Notes under the pieces: model-generated
The model's input: only the letters and a program-made list of their open reading frames with translations
What the model was told of the DNA's origin: nothing
Database searches by the model: none
Part shown: positions 13,083-23,510 of the stretch, piece by piece
How the letters are laid out: each line of letters starts with the position of its first letter
How positions within the stretch are numbered: the stretch's first letter is position 1
Program-made: the position numbers and the translations under genes
NCBI GenBank assembly: GCA_029215795.1
Contig: JARDYH010000003.1
Span: 18,020,001-18,084,000 of the forward strand
Reading direction: 5' to 3'
From: Anniella stebbinsi
Lineage: Eukaryota; Chordata; Lepidosauria; Squamata; Anniellidae
Length of the DNA: 64,000 bases

Positions 13083-13285
13083 AGGGGCCATGGCTCAGTG
13101 GTAGATCACACGTTTTACATTCAGAAGATCCCTGGTTCAGTGCTTGGTATCTTCAGTTCAAGTAGCAAGTGATGTGAAAAACTTCTGCCCAAGACACGGG
13201 AGACTTGCTGATTGTCAGGGTAGACAATACCAGGCTAGATAGGGAAATAGCTTGAGCCTGGTATAAGGCAGTCTCCTTTGTTCTT
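13083..13285 (+). mobile_element. tRNA-derived SINE (family with GGCTCAGTGGTAGA head)
   Basis: An RNA polymerase III box A-like stretch (TGGCTCAGTGGTAGATCAC) and box B-like stretch (CCTGGTTCAGTGCTTGG) are followed by a body about 130 nt long. The body ends in the characteristic CTGGTATAAGGCAGTCTCCTTTGTTC. Related copies in this window lie at 14000-14205 and 60296-60482 on the same strand and at 3085-3290 and 6555-6710 in reverse. The tRNA homology is confined to the head; it is not a functional tRNA gene. Confidence 0.75.
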
Positions 13286-13340
13286 CCTTGGCCATAGTTA
13301 TTTTAAAAGCACCATCAGCTTGTCTATTTCCTCCCTGCAG

Positions 13341-13358
13341 TAGTTCAGAATCTGAGAT

Positions 13359-13389
<31 letters not shown>

Positions 13390-13567
13390 CAGCCTCAACA
13401 ACCCTCCTCTGACCTGGGCGGTGTGCCTTGGAAAGAGGCTGTGAGGATACATGCTATGCTAAAGGGCAAGAGCGAGGAGGAGCTGGAGGCTGAGAAAAAC
13501 CATGACAACGAAGAGGAAGAGGAGGAAGAGGAAGGAGAGGAGGAAGAGGAAGAAGCCTCCAGTGAAG
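13341..13567 (+). CDS. MICAL3: MICAL3 exon: acidic poly-Glu linker with GGVPWKEAVRIHAMLKGKSE motif
   Basis: About 75 residues. It begins SSESEM, enters a Glu run of about ten residues, then the conserved island DLGGVPWKEAVRIHAMLKGK, and ends in a second acidic run interrupted by Gly before ASSE. The island matches vertebrate MICAL3. The acidic runs are coded by mixed GAG/GAA codons and are expected to vary in length between species. The acceptor is TTTCCTCCCTGCAG and the donor is GAAG|GTTAGT. It enters in phase 2 and leaves with one base (G). That G can be completed by AG of the candidate cassette at 16305 (Glu) or by CT of the exon at 18784 (Ala). The SEAGN junction made by skipping matches the mammalian arrangement I recall. 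Confidence 0.95.
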
Positions 13568-13999
13568 GTTAGTAGTCGATAGTTCTGTTTTCCCCTCTGG
13601 GAATGGTTACTGATGTGCATGTTGATTACGGATCACAATCATGCAGAATAAACAGTAAGGTGCCTCTCTTTTTGTGAAAAGGCTGGAAATTGATGGGAAA
13701 TCTGTGAACCTCATGGGGAGCAATGTGTATGGACTGCTGAAATGTCAGATGAAAACCCTTTTGAAGAAGCAATAGGACTAAAATCATGCCAGTGATTCCT
13801 CAGATTGTATTTGTCTAATCTGTCTCTTGTTTTTTCTGTTTTTCATCTATGGAACACAGTGCTAGTTTTTTTAAAAAAACTTTTGGGGCTACAATATAGA
13901 TAGATAAATATCTGGGAATCAGCCTGTTGCATTCAGGCTTAAGGTGTAGAATCATGATTTCTGGAGCAAGGAAAAGAGGCAGATATTGCTCCAGAGGCT

Positions 14000-14205
14000 T
14001 GGGAAAGGGCCGTAGTGTAGTAGAAGCGCACATGTTTAGCATGCAGAAGGTTCCAGGTTCAGCCCCCCGCCCCCGTGACAATCCAGGTAAAGTTGAGCCA
14101 GAGTCCTGTCTGAAACCCTGGAGAGTTGCAGCCAGTCTGACGGTACACAGCACTGAGCTAGATGGACCAAGGGTCTAACTCGGTATAAGGCATCTTCCTG
14201 TACCT
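14000..14205 (+). mobile_element. tRNA-derived SINE
   Basis: A second sense copy of the family seen at 13083-13285. Its head reads AGGGCCGTAGTGTAGTAGAA, the box B region is GGTTCCAGGTTCAGCCCC, and the body reads CCCTGGAGAGTTGCAGCCAG through AGCTAGATGGACCAAGGGTC. It ends in the shared CGGTATAAGGCATCTTCCTG. Box A has diverged (AGTGTAGTAGAAG instead of AGTGGTAGAG), so transcription is unlikely. Confidence 0.75.
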
Positions 14206-14532
14206 ACCACATGATGGCATTGAGGTGGGTTGAGTGGGGTTCATTGGCAAGGGAATGACTGGAACTGGGGTCGAGGAGGTAGTTCAGCTGATCGGCAAGA
14301 TTCTGTGCCTGTTGCTGATCGAATGCCCAGAGCTGGAATTGATTTGGCTTGGGAGTGTTTAGATCTGTCCCCAGTCCATCATGGTGCAGAGTTAGGAGCC
14401 AAGAAATAGTTATAAGTAGCAGAAAAAGTTAGTCAAAGCTCAACCTATGCCTTTGCCTCAAGACCTAAAGAACTCCTAGTTTTGGTTCTCCAGAGTTCTG
14501 CACTTGAATCTGTGGTTCGTCTTTATTTTCCT

Positions 14533-14872
14533 CCCAAGAACATAAGAAGAGCCATGCTAGATCAGACCAAGGGTCTGTCTAGTCCAGCACTCTGTTCACA
14601 CAGTGGCCAACCAGCTGTTGACCAGGAACTAACAAAGTAGGACACAGCACCCTCCCACCTATGTTCCCCAGCAACATGTATTTAGGTTTACTGCCTCTGA
14701 TCCTGGAGGTGACACTTAGCCATCAGGACTAATAACCCTTGATAGCTTTCTCCTCCAGGGATTTGTCCAATCCCCTTTTAAAGCCATCCAAATTGGTGAT
14801 CATCACCACATCTAGTGGTAGTGAATTTCATAGTTTAACTATGCACTGCCCTCAGTTTTTTTATGGCTGCTT
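14533..14872 (-). mobile_element. CR1/L3-like LINE 3' end, antisense
   Basis: The + strand begins AAGAACATAAGAAGAGCCAT, the reverse complement of a LINE 3' tail. It continues through the standard block about a 'lesser' spelling of TCCAGCACTCTGTTCACACA and the upstream coding end (CCCCTTTTAAAGCCATCCAA). Other pieces of the same family in this window are 23268-23510 and 35704-35895 (antisense) and 30085-30370 and 33804-33916 (sense). CR1/L3 membership is inferred from general resemblance; the exact subfamily is unresolved. Confidence 0.65.
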
Positions 14873-15848
14873 CAGACATGGTATTAATTGAGAGCAGAAA
14901 GAAATATGAGCAAACTAGAGATTATCACCTATGGTAATTAGGAAATCAACAGGGCATCTTGCAAATATTATGGGTAGATATTCATACTGGCAGCCAATAA
15001 GGACAAATGCAGTATTAACACATCATTGGGCACAAAAAAGTCCGATGACTTGGCTGACTGGGATCTGCTGGATTTTTTTCTGTCTAAACTCGTGTAGAGT
15101 TACACTCTAAGGGGGGTGATCTGTATTAAGATAGAAGAAGCAGATGTATTCCTAAGGGAGAGAGATTGCAGTTATCGAAAAGTCTGGGATTCACAACGTT
15201 TGGGAACTACTGTAGAAACTTCACTCTGCGTGTTGGCATCTTGGGTTACGTTTTGGGGGAGGGCTGTTTGTAGAGAAAGAACATTACAGAACAGCTCCTT
15301 TGCTCATGTCCCCCTTTTTTTGTGAAAAAGAATGGCATTTGGCAACTGCAAAAGCTTCATTTCAGGCATAGTTGTCCTTTGAAATGCATCTTACAAATGA
15401 GTGGTTCAGCTTTCAAAATAGGTCTTGGTTGCCAGAGAACTCCCGTCTCTCTGGCAAGATGTATTTACGGTACAAAGTGCCTTTTCACTAAATATTGACC
15501 AATTAAAGGCAACAGTGATCAAGAGGTCTGATAATATGGGCCCGGATTAATGGCAGCTGTAATTATGTTGCTGTATGAAACAGAGTAAAGGCTGTGCTTT
15601 TGGGTTACATAGTATTTTTCTAAGTGGGTACTCTACAGCTGCAGCTTGGAGACGGATAATGTGGTAGCTTCTGTGTAGAGTAGATTTACAGCTCTGAAGT
15701 TCCCTGAACTTCTTTGCCACCTGCGCACACTTACGTTTGCCTGTCAGAAGACATTTAGCTGATTGAATGCCTTTGGAATTGAGGGCTGCCCCCCAGCTAC
15801 TTATTTGTAAGGAAATTGCTTGTAACCCCATATACACCATTGCAGGCG

Positions 15849-15850
<2 letters not shown>

Positions 15851-15892
<42 letters not shown>
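15851..15892. repeat. (TA)n microsatellite
   Basis: About 21 uninterrupted TA units, flanked by ACATA and TTTCTGTC. Likely polymorphic in length. It creates spurious Tyr-Ile reading frames on both strands. Confidence 0.95.
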
Positions 15893-15895
<3 letters not shown>

Positions 15896-16072
15896 CTGTC
15901 ATGCTGTGAGAAGTACCAATCAATGGAAAGTTTTTGCAGCATGTACACACGACAGAGTAAACATGTGTTCATCACATGGGACAGTGTACTTGCACAGGAC
16001 GGGAAATGAAATCTGTTTAAGATCACTTATGGGTAGGTGAAGCAGCTTTGAGCCTTTTGGGTTTCCCCAAAC

Positions 16073-16193
16073 CAGCCTTCCCTGGCTTGGGGCTCTCCAG
16101 ATAGTTTGGACTGTAGCTCCCATCATCCCAGACTTGGGGATGATGGGAGCTGTTGTCCAAAACATTTGAAGAGCACCAGGTTGGGGAAAGCTG
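16073..16193. mobile_element. Hairpin MITE, hAT-like family A
   Basis: An imperfect palindrome. The left arm starts CAGCCTTCCCTGG and contains TAGCTCCCATCATCCC; the right arm mirrors it through GATGATGGGAGCTG and ends CACCAGGTTGGGGAAAGCTG. It lies about 110 bases upstream of the candidate cassette exon at 16305. Family A has about a dozen copies here. The superfamily call comes from copies with visible 8-bp duplications (20438, 52608, 63146). Confidence 0.7.
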
Positions 16194-16304
16194 CAAAACC
16201 GCCATTGTGTTCATTCTGATTCTCTGTCCTTCTTTCTCTCTCTTTCCTTCACTCTCATTTCTGTGTCAATGCTATTTGTTGGTGTGTGACTCCTCCTGCT
16301 GTAG

Positions 16305-16394
16305 AGGGGGAGTATTACCCTTGGGAGAGTGAGCTTCGACAAGGCCTTTGGCTTCAACGTCTCTCAAACGAAGAGGACACGGGTACATTTAAAG
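16305..16394 (+). CDS. MICAL3: MICAL3 candidate cassette exon, 90 nt (YYPWESELRQGLWL)
   Basis: An open segment encoding GEYYPWESELRQGLWLQRLS then NEEDTGTFK, bounded by a good acceptor (CTCCTGCTGTAG) and donor (AAAG|GTACCC). It enters and leaves in phase 1 and is a multiple of three, so including or skipping it preserves frame. Inclusion gives SSE-EGEYYPW; skipping joins the acidic exon to 18784 as SSEAGN. The aromatic-rich PW...GLWL block is not compositionally like random intron and resembles a segment I associate with other MICAL isoforms, but I cannot verify that. The ATG-less frame continues into the intron on both sides. Confidence 0.72.
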
Positions 16395-16786
16395 GTACCC
16401 TCGCACCATCTCCACGTCCCCCAAAGGAAAGGTGGGAGGAGGAAGCCCCATTTTGCAAAGAGCAGGTCTCACCGGAAGTAGCGTATTTTTAAAATGCCAG
16501 ACTTTTAATTTAACATTGCAGTTAAACTTCCAGATTAAGAACAAAGAGAACCCTGTAAATTTCCAGCTCAACGTCTTGCTTGTTCTTGGTTTCTTGCATC
16601 AAATATACAAATAGGACCGTGTTGGATTAAAAGCTTGTTGTGAACCTCTACATTAATCTTATTAAAATTCCTTTCCTGGCTGCTGCGCCCTAGCTTCTGT
16701 TCCTTTTTCTGTTTTGCTTATTTGGGAAGAGAGGTCTAGGACACTAGAAAACAATTTGATGCTTGAACCTGCACGACTCTTATAGC

Positions 16787-16788
<2 letters not shown>

Positions 16789-16830
<42 letters not shown>
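16789..16830. repeat. (AAT)n microsatellite
   Basis: About 14 uninterrupted AAT/TAA units following TAGCATAA. No other meaning is seen. Confidence 0.95.
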
Positions 16831-18057
16831 CACAATGCAGCCTGCATTTTTGTTACAGTGATTTCCAGAGCCACAAGCATCAACAAATTACCTTTCCTTT
16901 TTTCCCTTTTTGTTATGCTGCAGAATGTGAGAATACATCTTTCAATTATGTAAGATTTGGCAAAAACAGTGGAAACTCCTGTCCTGGTTTTTTGGGGGCT
17001 TATTATCCTTTTTGTTTCAATCCTTCATAGGTTCCCATAAAACGTATTACTTTTTATGCCTTTAGCAGCATGTTCATCATTCTGAGACATAATGGGGAGG
17101 GGTTTTTTTTGTGTGTGTGTGCTCTTTATATTCAGTTGCCATGATTATTGTATCAATGACGAACAGGACCACAGTAGCAATGATTTTGTTAACTGGACTT
17201 CTCTTAATGAGACCAATTAGCCACCCTTAGTTAAAACTTCACTGTGATTTTTCCTCCCAAAAAATCTCCGTTCATATTTTTGTGTAAACGCTAGTTTTTT
17301 ATTCATCAAATTTGGGAATGGTGGGGTACATCATCCCCCACCCTGAAAAAGGAGCTACAATTCCTGATGACTAGGTGAGGCCTGCTCTTTGGGGGCCTTC
17401 CTAAGTTTCTATTTATTATTTCCCTCCCACTCTTAATCTTTGCTGGTTAAAACTCATCCTTCTAACTCCTAAGACATGTGTGATGTGGTCTAAACACTAA
17501 CTCTACTTACCCAAGGACTAGCAGCATGAGGTGCCAGGTGTTAGCCAAAGAACCAGGATCCTTCACTCACTGCTGCATCAACGTTTGCCTTCTGTGTCAA
17601 ATTGGAATGGTACTTCCTGAAATGGAAGCAATATTGTGGTATCAAAAGTAGAACAAAAAAACCTGTTTGTAATTCAGACTCTGTTGCGTTTGGTTTCCTT
17701 TTGCCCTTTTATTGATTAAGACATATGTAATGGGCAGCTGTCTTGCTCAGACTTTTTGAAATGCCCTAGTATACGAATGAAGAACACAAAAGTAGCCTTT
17801 ATTATAAACCATACTGGGTGAACAAAGTGTCTCACACCTATGCGGTGTTAGTATTCAGAAAATGATGTTAAAAAGTACAGGTTTGTGTGAAACTGCACAT
17901 TAATCTCTCGTTACTTGCGGAATGTGGTCTGTTGCCCTAGAGATACTTAAAAGGAAAATATAGTGATGATGAATCCTCAAGTAATTGTGTGCCTCACTGA
18001 AGAATTTTTGGCATGGAGTAGAATTTGTAAATTGCAATCCTGTGTGTGTGAGTGAGT

Positions 18058-18555
18058 GGCTCAGTTCGGACAACACATTAGGCAATGGAGGAGGGGGGGA
18101 ACAATTGTCAATTGTGTTGCTTTTTGTGTCATCTGGAGGGCAGCACACAACGCACACACAACTGACAGTACGTTAATCAGGCACTTTAAACAACGGAGCT
18201 TGTACGTTGTTTAGCCCGAAGCCCCGTTGTTTAAAGTGTCGTCCAAATTCAGCCCCCCCCCACTCTCCGTGGACTATTCCGTTTCGGAATAGAGTTCTGC
18301 TGCCTAGAGCAGCCAAAAAAAACCAGCCGCTCTATGCAGCCAGTAGAACTCACAGTGGATGCTGGGATACGGCTGGAGGACACACGGAGGAGAGGCTGCA
18401 ACCAAAATGGCTGCCGCAAGTTCCTCGCAGCCGGGGCGTTTGCCGGTTCTGAGCAGCGCCGGCTGCAGTGTGTCGTCTGTGGAGCTCCTCCTGCCTAACG
18501 CACGGTCAGTACGTTATTTACCCCTCCGTTGCTTAATATGTCATCCAAACTGAGC

Positions 18556-18556
<1 letters not shown>
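18058..18556. mobile_element. Harbinger-like MITE (family B), 499 bp, GC-rich core
   Basis: The left terminus GGCTCAGTTCGGACAACACA mirrors the right terminus (reverse complement GGCTCAGTTTGGATGACATA). Flanking trinucleotides are AGT (18055-18057) and AGT (18557-18559), a 3-bp target duplication typical of PIF/Harbinger elements. Inside is a smaller palindrome around 18184-18256 (TTTAAACAACGGAGC and its mirror). A GC-rich block with many CpGs follows at about 18360-18500. Other copies: 2364, 5303, 41468, 46325. Confidence 0.75.

Positions 18557-18560
<4 letters not shown>

Positions 18561-18588
<28 letters not shown>
18561..18588. repeat. (AG)n microsatellite
   Basis: A run of about 14 AG units immediately next to the right end of the MITE at 18058-18556. 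Confidence 0.9.
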
Positions 18589-18783
18589 CATATGCATGCA
18601 TGATGCTTGACTTTACCTGTCTTCTCTTGAAAGCTGATCTCAGCAAATAACTTCTCTCATTTTTTTCTTTCCCTGCATTTCCTTTCCTATGGTGTGTGCT
18701 CCTCTTCCTTCCCTCTCTTTTTCCTCCCTGTTCTCCTTTGCCACTCCATCAACATGATCCACCACTGGCCTCTTATCTGCTAG

Positions 18784-18921
18784 CTGGAAACCTGAGGCTG
18801 CAGCAGATAGTAAATCCGATTGATCCCCTGGAGATCTTGGCAGATGTGCATTGGACACACATCCGTCAGAAAGAGGAGGAGGAAAAAGTGGGCCCTACTT
18901 CTAAGTCCTCCACCTCCAGAG
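18784..18921 (+). CDS. MICAL3: MICAL3 exon: PLEI.ADVHWTHIR linker segment
   Basis: 46 codons, phase 1 to phase 1 (138 nt). With the preceding G it reads AGNLRLQQIVNPIDPLEILA, then DVHWTHIRQKEEEEKVGPTS and KSSTSR. The DPLEI.ADVHWTHIR core matches mammalian MICAL3 closely. The acceptor is CTTATCTGCTAG and the donor AGAG|GTAAAC. A charged helix (RQKEEEEK) follows the conserved core. Because both ends are in the same phase it could be skipped without a frameshift. Confidence 0.93.
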
Positions 18922-20437
18922 GTAAACGTGTCCCCTGCGTTGACCCTTTACATCACAAGGGCATTTGTTCCCTATTGGTTTCGTCTCCAGAAAGACCAAC
19001 CCTCCTTCCCGAGAGTGTCGTAATGTTGCTTTTAGTGGTGTTGATTTCAGTTGGTCTCCGTTTGTCACTGTTTATAGAGGCCAACAGGAAACAGAATTTT
19101 CCTAGCTTTCATCTCTGATTACATTGACAATTTGATGTCCTCATGTGAGAATAGTATTGCAGAGGGGAAGAGATCAGAATATGGAACTTGATAGACCCTT
19201 GGCCTTATCCAGTAGCGCAGTCTTAGAGGGACTGTATTTAACTCATAATGGAAATCATTGTCTTGTATGGCCAAGACACAGAGCAGTGTGGATAGAAATT
19301 TGGTCTAAAAGCAGGAAATGCCAATTTACATAGGGTCACAGGGCCTTATCCTGACAAAAATTGGCAGTTGCTTTTCTGGCAACACGGTGTGATAGGCTGT
19401 TGTTCAACATTGTTTGGGGAAGGAGGTGATTTCAGACGCCCTGATGGTCTAGGATAGCCAATTAGTAATCTGCAGTGTGATTTTGCTCAACCCTCACAAC
19501 CTGTTATCATAATGTGTCAGTGCCCCGCCAGGCTCAGAGTACAGCAGAGGATGGCAGTAGAACAGGGTATGTCTTTGCTTCCTCTTCTGATCAGCTTCAG
19601 TGTGAACAGAAGTATCTTAGTTTAAACTAAAGGGAAGATGACCATAAGGTGCATCCACACTTGCTGAAGCTGATTGAAGAGGCACATATGGCTGCCCTCA
19701 CCTGTACTTTGAGTTTACCAAGGATGTTCTGCCCTAGGGTGAGAAGCTTGTTCAAGGATGTTTTGGTACTCAAGATTAGGATGTGGGAAATATGTCAATT
19801 CTGGCTTTGGCTTCATGGGATGGAGAGAGAGTACAGAGCCAGGGTATCTGGGAGGTAGTAGAAGATGGATCTTCTTTAAGAGCTCTTGTCTTCTTAAAGT
19901 AGACAGGAGTGGCTGTACTGGTGAGGGCTGATGTGAGACTGAAGTGGTAAAGGTGAGCAAGTCCCTAACGATCAGAAGTAGACAGAAAAGTACAGAAGAA
20001 TTAACAAACGGATGATATTATAGACCTTGGAAGTAATAGTGCATCTTTACTCGGTGCTGTTGAGCCCACTTAGAAGTCTGGGGTATTTTGTTCATGGATC
20101 AAGAATGATCTAGAGCACAGGAGCAAAATGATGTGAGGAAAACCTGAAAGAGCTGGTTATTCAAAAGTCTTAAAGAGAAGAGTCTCCCATTTTGTTTTGT
20201 TTTAATTTATTTAAACCATTTGTACCTTCCCATGGCAAGGCCTTCAAAATGGTGGCTTTGAATGTCTGGAGGATGGTAGTTGTTCACTCATAAGAACAGG
20301 ATTCAAAATAAGGAACCCAAATCATAAGAACTTGATTTTTCTTAAACATTAAGGGAATATAGGATGGATTTTGCTTATAGGAGCTCAGGAATCCTCCTCC
20401 TTGGTGGTTTAAAAAAGCTGAAAGGGAATGTGTAAGG

Positions 20438-20558
20438 CAACCTTCCCGGACCTGGTGCCCTCCAGATACGTTGGACTACAACTCCCACCATACTAGTTGG
20501 GCTTGATGGGAGTTGTAGGCCAACACATCTGGGGATGGCACCGGTTTGGGAAAGAACG
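20438..20558. mobile_element. Hairpin MITE, hAT-like family A, with 8-bp duplication
   Basis: The arms are CAACCTTCCCGGACCTGGTG and its mirror ending CACCGGTTTGGGAAAGAACG. Flanks are GTGTAAGG (20430-20437) and GTGTAGGG (20559-20566), matching at 7 of 8 bases, as expected for an aged 8-bp hAT target duplication. The interior contains ACTACAACTCCCACCAT mirrored by ATGGGAGTTGTAGG. Confidence 0.8.
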
Positions 20559-21458
20559 GTGTAGGGAATACCTTTATGTATTGGGAATCCTGGTTCTGGA
20601 CAAAGGGGTATTGCTTGATGTCCCTTGTCCTGTGTAGGTTTGGGGGGGTGGGGGCTCCAGGCAAGGCACCCTCAGTGGGATTTTTTTTAAACCCAAAAGA
20701 GGCAGTATTCTCTCACTTTACCTGTGACTTCTTGGGTGCTTCATGCAAAGTGTGTCTGTTGTTGGGAGACTGGGCCCTTATAAGACCACAGCAAATGCCC
20801 AAGTGTGCCAGCCTCTAGAGGTGATAATAGTTCATATAATCCCAGGTCAGTATTCCTAAGGGGTTCACCAGAAGATCATTGCTTTGCACAACAAATATGC
20901 ATCTGTTGCTTTTCTGTTGTAGGCAATCCCAGACTTCTTCCCTCTAAGTAATACTTCAGTTGCAGGGATATATTGCGTTTCTAGTATTCAATTAGTAATA
21001 CTTTGTTGGGGGGGGGGGAATACTTTTTTTCTTCTTCAAGGCAGTCAAGATCTCCAGCCCCTTTTGGTCCAGTTTGTCATGGATCTTCTCCAAATCATTT
21101 TCAGTGTCTCGTCTTCCCTGTGCTTCCCTTTTAATAACTGACTAACTTGTACTGATGTTTTCTATGTGTTTAATATCTAAAGTAAATTATAAGAAGAGCA
21201 GCTCATGTGAACACTCTATGCACGAGAAGGGTGAGCTCAACAGTTTGAGCCTCCCCAAATATAAGCAACCCCACACTTTGATGAATCTAAACTTGCAGTG
21301 CCAAGGACCAGTCCCAAGCACCGAAGATATTTTATCCCTTTCTTTCAAAACACCAAAAGCATAGTTTTGGAGCTCTGGTAGATTTGGAGCCTGGGGAGAT
21401 ATATATTGGGAGTGGATGTTTGCTTGTTTGATTTGGTTTATTCCATGTGGAGTTCAGC

Positions 21459-21483
21459 TTCCTTCCTTCCTTCCTTCCTTCCT
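21459..21483. repeat. (CTTC)n microsatellite
   Basis: About six CTTC/CCTT units in the middle of the 8-kb intron. Confidence 0.9.
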
Positions 21484-21638
21484 TATCCTATCTACCTTTT
21501 CATCCCCAAATTAATGTAGCAAAAAAAGGACTTGACCATGCCATGTAGATAAGAGATCCCAGAAGAGGCTGAAAAGAGAACCTATGTATTGATAAAGGAG
21601 TAGCAAATAGAGGAGGGTAAATCAGCTGTTTTCACGGA

Positions 21639-22041
21639 TCCAGTTCGCACATAATTACTACCCATGGGTTGTTTAAAGCATGGGTAGTCTGGAACAAGCA
21701 AGCGTGGTGCCTCCAAAACGCTCACTACTATGTTTTCGCTTTAATAAACAACCCAGGAATGCCCTGTTTCTAGTTTGAGCTCCATGATGTATGACTCTGG
21801 AACTCTGGGTTGTTGAGGGGGAAACAACCTAGAATTTTAATCCATGGTTTGTTATTGGGTTAAAACTCTGGGTTGGGAGTGCTGGTTCAGATGTCACGGA
21901 GCACAATCCGGGAACATTCCTGGGTTGTTTAGCAAAGTAGAAGGGGCAAGTGATCAGGAGGCAGTACCTTCACTAGCTCCCACTCGGTCCCAACTACCCA
22001 TGGTTTAAAGAACCCACAGGTAGTTGTTACGTGTGAACTGG
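21639..22041. mobile_element. MITE family C, about 400 bp
   Basis: The left end, CCAGTTCGCACATAATTACT, is mirrored at the right end by AGTTGTTACGTGTGAACTGG. Internal repeats include GAACTCTGGGTTGTTGAGGG and GGGTTAAAACTCTGGGTTG in opposite senses. Related copies are at 42990-43350 and, in part, 29795-30060. No target duplication was resolved, so the superfamily is unknown. Confidence 0.65.
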
Positions 22042-23267
22042 GTCACTGTCAACAGTAATTCAGGAAAGGGTTTCCTCTGATGACTGTAAAGGCCATTGAA
22101 TGAGCAGGGAATGGCCCTCTAAGATGTAAGTGTGAACGTGATGGGAAAAAGGAGTTTGTAACGGGTTTGGCAGAAGTGGCAGAGAGCTGAAGAGCCTTTG
22201 GTGTAATGCCATTGAGCCCTGGGTTCTGACTAGCACTTCCATGTATTGGTATAAAATAGATGAGTGAGAACTGGGGAATCAGTTCGACTGCTTATGTTTT
22301 AAGCGGGAGGCATTTAGTAGAGCCTTCCTAATTTGAGTGAAGAGAGAAAAGAAGGCCAGTCTGCAGTGGCTCAAATGAGGTTTCCCTGACCAACTTTGGA
22401 CAAAGGTTTATCTACTAAACACAGAAAGGGTATTCTTTGCAACACCTTTGTCTGCAGATGGGTAGTAAAAGCCGCTTCAGCAGCTCCAGGAATCCATGCC
22501 TCCTCCTCCTCGCCCCACATACCTCACAAGGAGTTTTCTGAGTCTGTTCTTCCCCATGTTCAACGTCTCCCTGGTTTTTATTTCTCTTCTTTAGAGTTCT
22601 GTACATTTCTCTCCATGGTGTTTCCATTTCGAAGTGTTTGTTTTGTGTGCTTTGGAATTTATTACCATTTTATTTTATTTTTAATTCAGCATCTGACCTT
22701 CCCTCCATACGCCACGAGGCAGTGCAGGCGTGGCTGGATGCAGTCCCAGGAGGTAGTTTTGGTGATGTTCTGTTTGCAGCTCACAAGTAACCCTGCCCGC
22801 CACTGCTGGCGCTCCCACCTCTCTGCGTTTTCAGCACCTCAGCTGCTGGCCCCCTTTTAACCATGGGGCTACCTGTGCCTTCGTCGCTCGTGCATGCGGA
22901 GTTGGGGAGGGAAGGAGGGCGGGGGCTGCATGTCTTCCTGAGATGGTCCATTCTTGCATGATTTAGGCTTCCACCTTAACCTCCTCCAAGGCAGGGCAAA
23001 CAGAATGGCTCCTTCATTGGATGAAGGAAATGTAGCAGAGGGAGGAATCAGGTTTTGCATTTATGCCTTTCACAGTTAGGACCAATTTAGACAGGACACT
23101 TCCTGCAAGTAAGCATGCAGGCCCTTAAAGTTTTAAAGGTTCATGGTTCATTGTTTCATCCTTATAATAATAATTATTATTATCCTGCTGCTGCTGCTGA
23201 TACATTTTTATAATACTTCAGAGCACAATCCTATACTCAATCCTCAACTCAATCCTCAACTCAAAAG

Positions 23268-23510
23268 TAAGAACATAAGAAGTGCCATGCTGGATCAGAC
23301 CGAGGGTTGATCTAGTTCCAGCACTCTGATCATACAGGTGCCAACCAGCTGTCGACTAGAGACCAACAAAGTAGGACATGGTGCAACAGCACCCTCCCAC
23401 CCATGTTCCCCTGCAACTGGTGCCCACAGGCTTTCTGCCTTGGATACTGGAAGTAGCACATAACCGTCAAGGCTAGTAGCCATTGATAGCCTTACCCTCC
23501 AGGAGAAGTA
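23268..23510 (-). mobile_element. CR1/L3-like LINE 3' end, antisense
   Basis: The block begins TAAGAACATAAGAAGTGCCA and continues through GATCAGACCGAGGGTTGATC and CCCATGTTCCCCTGCAACTG. It is the same family and orientation as 14533-14872. A MIR-like antisense SINE remnant may follow at about 23575-23700 (ATCCTTGCAACCACCCTGTC), but that is weak. Confidence 0.6.

Larger units (their letters stand above)
10505..13340 (+). other. MICAL3: MICAL3 intron; contains L1 fragment and tRNA-SINE
   Basis: An intron of about 2.8 kb from donor GTTGTT to acceptor CCTCCCTGCAG. It holds an antisense L1 ORF2 C-terminal fragment at 11740-12245 and a sense tRNA-derived SINE at 13083-13285, which ends only about 55 bases before the acceptor. 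No further exon was recognised. Confidence 0.8.
13568..16304 (+). other. MICAL3: MICAL3 intron; SINE, LINE fragment and TA microsatellite
   Basis: The donor is GTTAGT and the acceptor CCTCCTGCTGTAG. It contains a tRNA-derived SINE at 14000-14205, an antisense CR1/L3-like LINE end at 14533-14872, a (TA)n microsatellite at 15851-15892, and a hAT-like hairpin MITE at 16073-16193 close to the next exon. The region 14880-15840 shows nothing recognisable. Confidence 0.8.
16395..18783 (+). other. MICAL3: MICAL3 intron; trinucleotide repeat and Harbinger-like MITE
   Basis: The donor is GTACCC and the acceptor TCTTATCTGCTAG. It contains an (AAT)n tract at 16789-16830, a 499-bp MITE at 18058-18556, and an (AG)n run at 18561-18588. 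Region 16840-18050 shows no recognisable element or exon. Confidence 0.8.

Noticed and set aside
13083..13150. Possible tRNA gene
   Set aside because: Box A and B are present but the rest does not fold as tRNA and a SINE body follows; same for 4792, 14000 and 60296.
15547..16040. Several frames rich in Tyr-Ile around 15850
   Set aside because: They are translations of the (TA)n microsatellite.
22396..22860. 154-codon + frame in the 8-kb intron
   Set aside because: No domain, low-complexity pieces, no fitting splice sites or homology recognised. Likely chance.
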